Shown piece after piece: positions 7,380-11,551 of a stretch of 11,551 nucleotides of DNA. The notes below the pieces were generated by a model. The model did not search any database, was not told where the DNA came from, and was given only the letters and a program-made list of their open reading frames with translations. Numbering within the stretch: the first letter of the stretch is position 1; every line of letters begins with the position of its first letter. Position numbers and translations under genes: made by a program. Location: assembly GCA_000733355.1 (NCBI GenBank), contig JNVV01000017.1:162169-173719 (forward strand). The letters run 5' to 3'. This DNA is from Falciphora oryzae (Eukaryota; Ascomycota; Sordariomycetes; Magnaporthales; Magnaporthaceae).

Positions 7380-7559
7380 GGGCCTGCAGGACCCCCTATG
7401 AAGGGAGTTCGAAGGCCAAGCAATCGTTTCTTGTTTTTTGTTATCATTAGCTTGTCGAGCTTTGCACAAACCAGACTGTTGAGTTGTTAAACCTTTGAGA
7501 TCCCCCTTTTTCCCTTCAGACATGACCTCCCTTCCCTAAGGAGGCCGCCGTTTGTTACA

Positions 7560-8988
7560 ACGAACCAGTGCAGCTTTGCTTCGGTTAATCCGTAAAGCGG
7601 TTTGATTAGCTAAAGGGCCGTGCCTTTTGGGTACCGATGTTTTAGCTCCCTGGGAAGGCGCAAAATAACCTCCCTTTGCAATTTTATTTCGGATTGGGTG
7701 TACGTTTGGCTGATGTTTTTGATTATTAGTATAAAGCTTTATTTTATGAGGGACGGGCTGATCGCGAGGATTAGGCGTTAGCTGTATCGCATAATCGTTA
7801 GGGATTGGGTAAAAAGGCTTTTTTTTCCCAATCGCTGTATTTTTGCATTACAAGTTTCGATTTTTTATAAGGGATCGAATTGGTGCTTTTAACTTTTTTA
7901 ACAAAACGGGACCCAAAAATTTTCGCGCTACTAATGCCGTTTAGTTTGATCGGTTTAATTACTTTGGCGGCGAGGAGTGTTTCGATTTTAAACCAGTCGG
8001 ATTTTTCGAATGGGCGTCCGGGAGCTTTAATTTTGCCCTTTTGTTAGTATTGGAGCGCTAAACGTAGGGATTCCTTTTTTTGGGGCTAGAAATGCCGTTG
8101 CTGTTTGGCGCGGGGGTCGTTTTCGTCGTTTGGGGGCTGGTGCTTCGGGTGCCGTTAGTGCCGGTGCTTTTTAGGCAAGTGCTTTCCGTGGTTTACCGGG
8201 CTTGGCGGGTGCGGGTGCGGGTGCAATTTCGATTTCGGAAAGGGCTTTGCTATCGCTGGATGCGTTTGCCGTTACCGTTTTCGTGATTTTTGGCGGTCTT
8301 CCTTTCCGTTTTGGTTCCGTTTGTGGCGGATATTCGAACGGGGCTGGTTGCTTTTCCGTATTTGCAGTTTCCTGCTTTTACGCTTTATGGTATGGTTTGC
8401 AGGCAGTGTTTCGGAACGTTGAAGGGCCGTTGACAGTTTCGATCGTCACTTCGTTGTTTGTCACTTAAAGGACTTTGTACGGTCCTTTTTACTCGCCGTT
8501 TTCCCTATGCACCAACACCTTTATTCCTAAAGCTAGCGCTTTAGGCAACGTGCTTTCCGTGCTCGGCCCGTTGCGTGTGTTTAGTGCGTTTTATACCTTG
8601 CGTTTGGCGTGGAGCTTTCGGAGTTTACCTATGGCTTTGGTAATCGCTGCCGCTTTTTGAATTTGGCTTTTCGTTGGAGGAGAGTTGTTATTAATGCGTG
8701 GCATGGCTCCGAAGACGAGCAGCGTAGGGATGAGGCCGTTAGGGCTTGTTGTGTCGTTTATAGCTTTAACAGCTTTTTAAAGCGCGGAGTCGGGGTGCAG
8801 ATTAGGACATTCCTTTCAGATTATTTTATAGGCTCGGCGGAGTGGTCCGTGGTACCTTTCCACCTTGCCTATCGACTAGTGCGCCTTTATTGGGACCTGG
8901 CTGTAGGTGATCCCAAAGAGCTTTGTTTCCGTTTGAAATTCGCTCGCGGCAAAGTTGGTACCTGCGTCGTGAGATAGTACATTTGGGG
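7560..8988 (-). pseudogene. copia pol piece 2: integrase C-half, linker, reverse transcriptase N-half
   Basis: From 8988 leftward: NVLSHDAGTNFAASEFQ (second catalytic Asp of the integrase kept) and VERYHGPLRRA (catalytic Glu kept), with one TAG just before in the AH-x-SIG block, then KAVKAINDTTSPNGLIPTLL and FGAMPRI, the conserved end of fungal copia integrases. About 7850-8600 corresponds to the poorly conserved linker and is riddled with stops. Reverse transcriptase begins in the 7800s: TIMRYS, RLILAISPSL, NISQTYTQSE (the usual catalytic Asp is Asn, 7715-7717), EVILRLPRELKHRYPKGTAL and LIKPLYGLTEAKLHWFV. It is then cut by the 513-bp solo LTR. On the right it joins the piece ending KPP across the 285-bp solo LTR. 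Confidence 0.93.
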
Positions 8989-9273
8989 TGTTATACAGAC
9001 GAACCTGTGGACTCACCTAATCGGCCCCACAAAAGGTCCGGGAACCGGTATAGGTGCCTAACGGCCCCGAGGCCCAAAGGCCGAAGGCCGGAGGAGCAGT
9101 GTGAATTATGTACTTAATACTTCGCACGGATTACAGGGTGGTTTATATAAACCCTGCTATTTCCTATGTCCTCCATAAAAGATTCCTTTTTCCTTAAGCA
9201 TCTCTTAAGCCCATAAAAAGATTATCTGCAATATAGAAATCCTTCTCCAAGCCGTCCTTGACCCCTTGTTATA
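8989..9273 (+). mobile_element. solo LTR, copy 2 of the 285-bp family, duplication TGGGG
   Basis: It begins TGTTATACAG and ends CCTTGTTATA, with TGGGG at 8984-8988 and 9274-9278. It has the same length as the copy at 4359-4643 and aligns to it without gaps at about 90 percent identity. Relative to copy 1, about 20 of some 27 differences are C to T or G to A, including loss of the terminal CA (now TA), and most of the C-to-T changes are at CpA. It carries the same palindromic TATA element (9140-9153). Removal with one TGGGG copy joins integrase residues KPP to NVLSHDAG in frame. It is therefore a separate insertion from copy 1, not its partner. Confidence 0.93.
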
Positions 9274-10649
9274 TGGGGGTTTTAGATAGGTATCTAACCA
9301 GCAGCGTTTGAGAGCTTCCCAAGTTTCTTTTGCGCTTATGTCTTTTAAGAACGTTACGGCATTAAATGCTGTGCTCGCATCGATTATATAAAGTACTAGT
9401 TTGCTATCTAGTTGCATTACGTTAGCAACGATTTCGTAATTAAAATCGAAATCGTTTTTAAACGTAAATCGAAAACGCTGTGGTGCGGGTGCTTTGATTT
9501 AACAGTAATGGCATACGCGATTAATTATTTTTAAAGCGTTGCGATTAGCTTTATGGCCTGCCCGTTGTAAAACAGTCCAAAGCTTTTCGACGGAAGGGTG
9601 GCCAAAGCGTTTGTGCACGCGTTTAAGCTTAGCTTCCGTTAGGACGGCTGCTTTCACGTTTTTTGGTTTCGTTATAAACGATACGCTTGTTATTATATGG
9701 CTAACGTCGTTAAGGAAAAACTAGGGGTGGCCGTGGCGTCGTATGATCGGCACGCGTTTGCCGAGTTTGGTTACCAGTTCGTTGCGGGTATTATTGAGGT
9801 AAACCCCAAGCGCGTCCATATTATCGATGCAAAGGAGGAACGGTATAGGCGTAAGTACTATATAGAACGTAATAGAGCCTATTGGGGTCGAAAGGGTGAT
9901 TTTTCCGACGCTGGAAATAGCTTTTCCTAATCCAAAGCGCATACGTTTTTTTTTTGCTGGTGTCCAGGCCGAGATTAGGCAGATGGCGTTGCAGGGCTCG
10001 GAATTGGGTTGTTTTTGCAATTGAAACTTTTGCCGCTCCGGTATTTGGGATGATGCCGTACCATTTGTCGGTGGTTGTGAGCATGTATTAAACAAGTACT
10101 TGCTTTGCTGGCGCGGTGGGTTCCCTTTTGGCTGATCCTAAAGTTTTAGGATGCAGTTGGTGCAGGAAGGCTTCGTTGGCGAGGTACGTTGCTATGGCCG
10201 GTGTTATGAAATGAGTGCTCGCTAGATTAAATTCGTTATTTGTTGTTTGATTGGAATCGTACTCGTTCGTGGCTTCCGTGTTTTCCTCGTCGCTGTTGCC
10301 GGGTTCGTAGGCTGCGAGGAATTAGGTGTATCCTTTTTTTAACTTTTTACGAGCTTTTTGCCCTCGTTTTTATAGCGCTTTGGATACTTTTTGTTTTTAG
10401 GGCGTGTGATTTTTAAAGCGGTAATTAGGCTTTCCGTAAGTTTAGCATTCCAATTTGCGTTTTTATGGTTTGTTGAGATTGTTGCCAGTACGGTTGCCTG
10501 TCCGCTGATCGAAACGAATAGCGTTTCCGAACCGGCGCTTTACGAAATGGATGCTTAAAGCGTTGACGTTTTTTTTTATTTGCATCGTGCTTTTAAGTTG
10601 GGAGGCTAAAGCTTTAAAGGTTTTTTTTGGTTTAAAAAAAGCTAACGTG
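9274..10649 (-). pseudogene. copia gag tail, protease and integrase N-half (pol piece 1)
   Basis: From the right: a gag-like basic and Gln-rich stretch (RQPYWQQSQQTI), FLAAYEPGNSDEENTEATNE and ATYLANEAFLHQLHP. The retropepsin-like protease follows with WYGIIPNTGAAKVS, where the normal DTGA active site reads NTGA (10043-10045), then a frameshift at the A9 run near 9950, then FGLGKAISSVGKITLSTPIGS, PFLLCIDNMDALGVYLNN and VPIIRRHGHP. The pre-integrase zinc module is present as HKRFGHPSVEKLW...H...CHYC (about 9500-9640). The integrase core begins EIVANVMQLDSKLVLYIIDASTAF, with its usual first catalytic Asp read as Asn (9421-9423), and runs to CWLDTYLKPP at the 285-bp LTR. Stops include a TAA directly after CHYC (a CAA>TAA candidate). 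Confidence 0.93.
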
Positions 10650-10652
10650 GTT

Positions 10653-10686
10653 TATAAGCGAGTCGCGCATATAAGCGAGTCGCGCA
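10653..10686. repeat. two perfect 17-bp tandem repeats at the transposon edge
   Basis: TATAAGCGAGTCGCGCA occurs at 10653-10669 and again at 10670-10686 with no gap. Short repeats in a terminal region often bind transposase (inference). Here they mark the junction between copia gag and the Fot1/pogo-like element. Confidence 0.85.
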
Positions 10687-10790
10687 CCCACACCCGACCT
10701 CCGGTCAATCGACGCGCATGCCAACCCAACAACGCCAGCAATCCATTCAAACTATTCTAAACTATATACATCGGACATTTTTACTTTTTC

Positions 10791-11551
10791 CTAACAGGTG
10801 CGCGCATTGTGTCCGGTTTTGCCGCACGTGCCATATCGCCGACGAGTCGTTGTCGCCCTCTTTTCCTGACCCCCATGGTCGCGCATTTTTTACTGTAGCT
10901 GTCTATCCAGCTCCTATTGGTCCAAAACATTTCGTACTTCGTTGATAGTAAGTGACCCTCCAAGTCGGACACGTGTTTTTTTGGCCTTCCGGCGTTTGCT
11001 TAGTGCCTCGTTCGCCTTTCTAAGCGTGGTTACCTCGGCTCGGAAAAGGGCCACCTTATGCATTATCGCTTTCGCCCCCTTTGCAATTTGGTCCACAGCC
11101 GTATGAATAGGAGTTGGAAAGCTGCCCTGGTGATTGGAAATTCGAGTTTTGATGTGTTCAGATTGCGAAGTTGCTTCCCTGGCTGTTTTGGGCGTTTTGG
11201 AGGTCTAAGGTTCGGGGTCGTTTAGGGGCGTTCTCGGGGGCGTTGGAGTTCGTAGCTTTACATCCAGCTTTTCCAGAACCGAATCCGGATTGAAAGGAGC
11301 AAGGCCAGCCCTTCGGAAACCTCTTCGGATGTTTCTTTCGGTTATGGAGTTAAAGAATGCCGCTTTAAACGCTGAAAGGAACTCGACCTTAGTTACGTGG
11401 CTAACGTGTAACCTCATTAGGTTTTCGATTTGTTGACCGTACGCCCGCTTTATTGGGCCGAAGCACCCGACGTTAAGCGGCTAAAGGAAGTGAGACGAAT
11501 GCGGAGGCATGCAAAGCGTAATGATGTTATGTTTTTGGCAGTAGAGCTCGA
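10791..11551 (-). pseudogene. Fot1/pogo-like transposase, C-terminal half, inactivated
   Basis: From the right edge: YCQKHNIITLCMPPHSSHFL, stop TAG 11481-11483 where Gln is usual, then PLNVGCFGPIKRAYG. The third catalytic Asp of the DDE/D core (PLDVGCF in relatives) is Asn at 11472-11474. Then HVTKVEFLSAFKAAF, ITERNIRRGFRRAGLAPFNP, LRTPTPP, stop TAG 11205, KTAREATSQSEHIKTRI, DQIAKGAKAIMHK, and a heptad-like stretch (ALFRAEVTTLRKANEAL). Stops TAG 10914 and TAA 10890 precede a C-terminal zinc knuckle that reads Y-x2-C-x4-H-x4-C (GTCGKTGHNARTC), its first Cys replaced by Tyr (10833-10835). The last TAG at 10791 may be the natural end or another mutated Gln. The order of blocks matches fungal Fot1-like transposases. 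The N-terminal DNA-binding region and first two Asp are outside the window. Confidence 0.92.

Larger units (their letters stand above)
7047..7559 (+). mobile_element. solo LTR of a second family (513 bp), duplication ACGAA
   Basis: It begins TGTAACACCC, ends GTTTGTTACA, and is flanked by ACGAA at 7042-7046 and 7560-7564. It holds five copies of a 29-bp unit (7146-7285), then TATAAAAA at 7372-7379, about 180 bases before the end. That layout fits U3-R-U5 on the + strand. It is unrelated by eye to the 285-bp family except for the TGT...ACA termini. It sits in the copia reverse transcriptase. Removing it with one ACGAA copy joins LHWFV to TY in frame, which proves insertion into a pre-existing pol. 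No internal sequence of its own element remains. Confidence 0.93.
5945..10649 (-). mobile_element. degraded Ty1/copia retrotransposon internal region, cut by later insertions
   Basis: Read on the - strand from 10649 down to TAA 5945-5947, the order is gag tail, protease, integrase, reverse transcriptase and RNase H. Integrase before reverse transcriptase is the diagnostic Ty1/copia (Pseudoviridae-type) order. The reading frame switches several times and holds many TAG/TAA stops. Solo LTRs at 7047-7559 and 8989-9273 interrupt it, and a Fot1/pogo-like element truncates it at about 10650. The N-terminal gag and the 5' LTR lie beyond that element or outside the window. I could not locate a matching 3' LTR or a polypurine tract to the left of 5945, so the left boundary is unknown. 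The element cannot make a working polyprotein. Confidence 0.95.
10653..11551 (-). mobile_element. Fot1/pogo-like DNA transposon, left part
   Basis: The left end is placed at the tandem 17-bp repeat starting at 10653, where copia gag sequence stops, and a TA lies there as expected for Tc1/mariner-type target sites. The transposase reads on the - strand. The right end and the rest of the transposase are outside the window. The terminal inverted repeat cannot be confirmed because only one end is visible. Confidence 0.7.

Noticed and set aside
7021..7523. Small frames on both strands in the 513-bp LTR
   Set aside because: They translate the 29-bp repeats and promoter region, cross the insertion boundary and resemble no protein.
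8080..8660. Hydrophobic-looking + strand frames suggesting membrane proteins
   Set aside because: They lie opposite the decayed integrase C-half and linker of the - strand copia pol, and the Val/Leu/Phe richness comes from the T- and G-rich complement.
4359..9273. The two 285-bp LTRs as the paired ends of one 4.9-kb element
   Set aside because: Each has its own different 5-bp duplication, and the sequence between them is an antisense copia pol that continues on the far side of the right LTR.

Overview
This window looks like a stretch of transposon-rich, mutation-degraded DNA from a filamentous ascomycete (inference). The pointers are a fungal-type Ty1/copia polyprotein, a Fot1/pogo-like transposase with a C-terminal zinc knuckle, short introns with fungal-type branch points, a patatin-like fragment, and many transition-type mutations resembling repeat-induced point mutation (RIP), including in-frame stops explainable as CAG>TAG or CAA>TAA. 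No gene in the window is clearly intact and functional.

Left part (1-1620): a decayed, uncharacterised coding region on the + strand (about 373-1418) carries seven in-frame stops and one frameshift. It is followed by the undamaged but cut-off first exon of a patatin-like phospholipase gene (1492-1620). From 1621 to about 3350 I see only GC-rich sequence with a short 23-bp tandem repeat and no convincing gene. A possible short coding tail at 3366-3548 contains a 30-A tract.

Middle (3763-5761): a probable 403-bp solo LTR with nested hairpins (3763-4165); a certain 285-bp solo LTR with target duplication GCGGG (4359-4643); then a degraded three-exon + strand gene (4885-5761) whose conceptual protein has a compact six-cysteine motif.

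Right part (5945 to the end): one old Ty1/copia element on the - strand, read right to left as gag tail, protease, integrase, reverse transcriptase and RNase H, ending at 5945. Three later insertions cut it: a 513-bp solo LTR (7047-7559, duplication ACGAA) in the reverse transcriptase, a second copy of the 285-bp LTR (8989-9273, duplication TGGGG) in the integrase, and a Fot1/pogo-like DNA transposon (from about 10653 past the window end) in gag. Removing each solo LTR plus one duplication copy rejoins the pol reading frame exactly, so the order of events can be read from the sequence. The retroelement and the transposase have lost catalytic aspartates, mostly by Asp-to-Asn changes.

The most interesting item is the cysteine-rich spliced gene lying convergent to, and 183 bases from, the end of the copia pol. 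It may be an antisense accessory gene of the element or an independent gene family.
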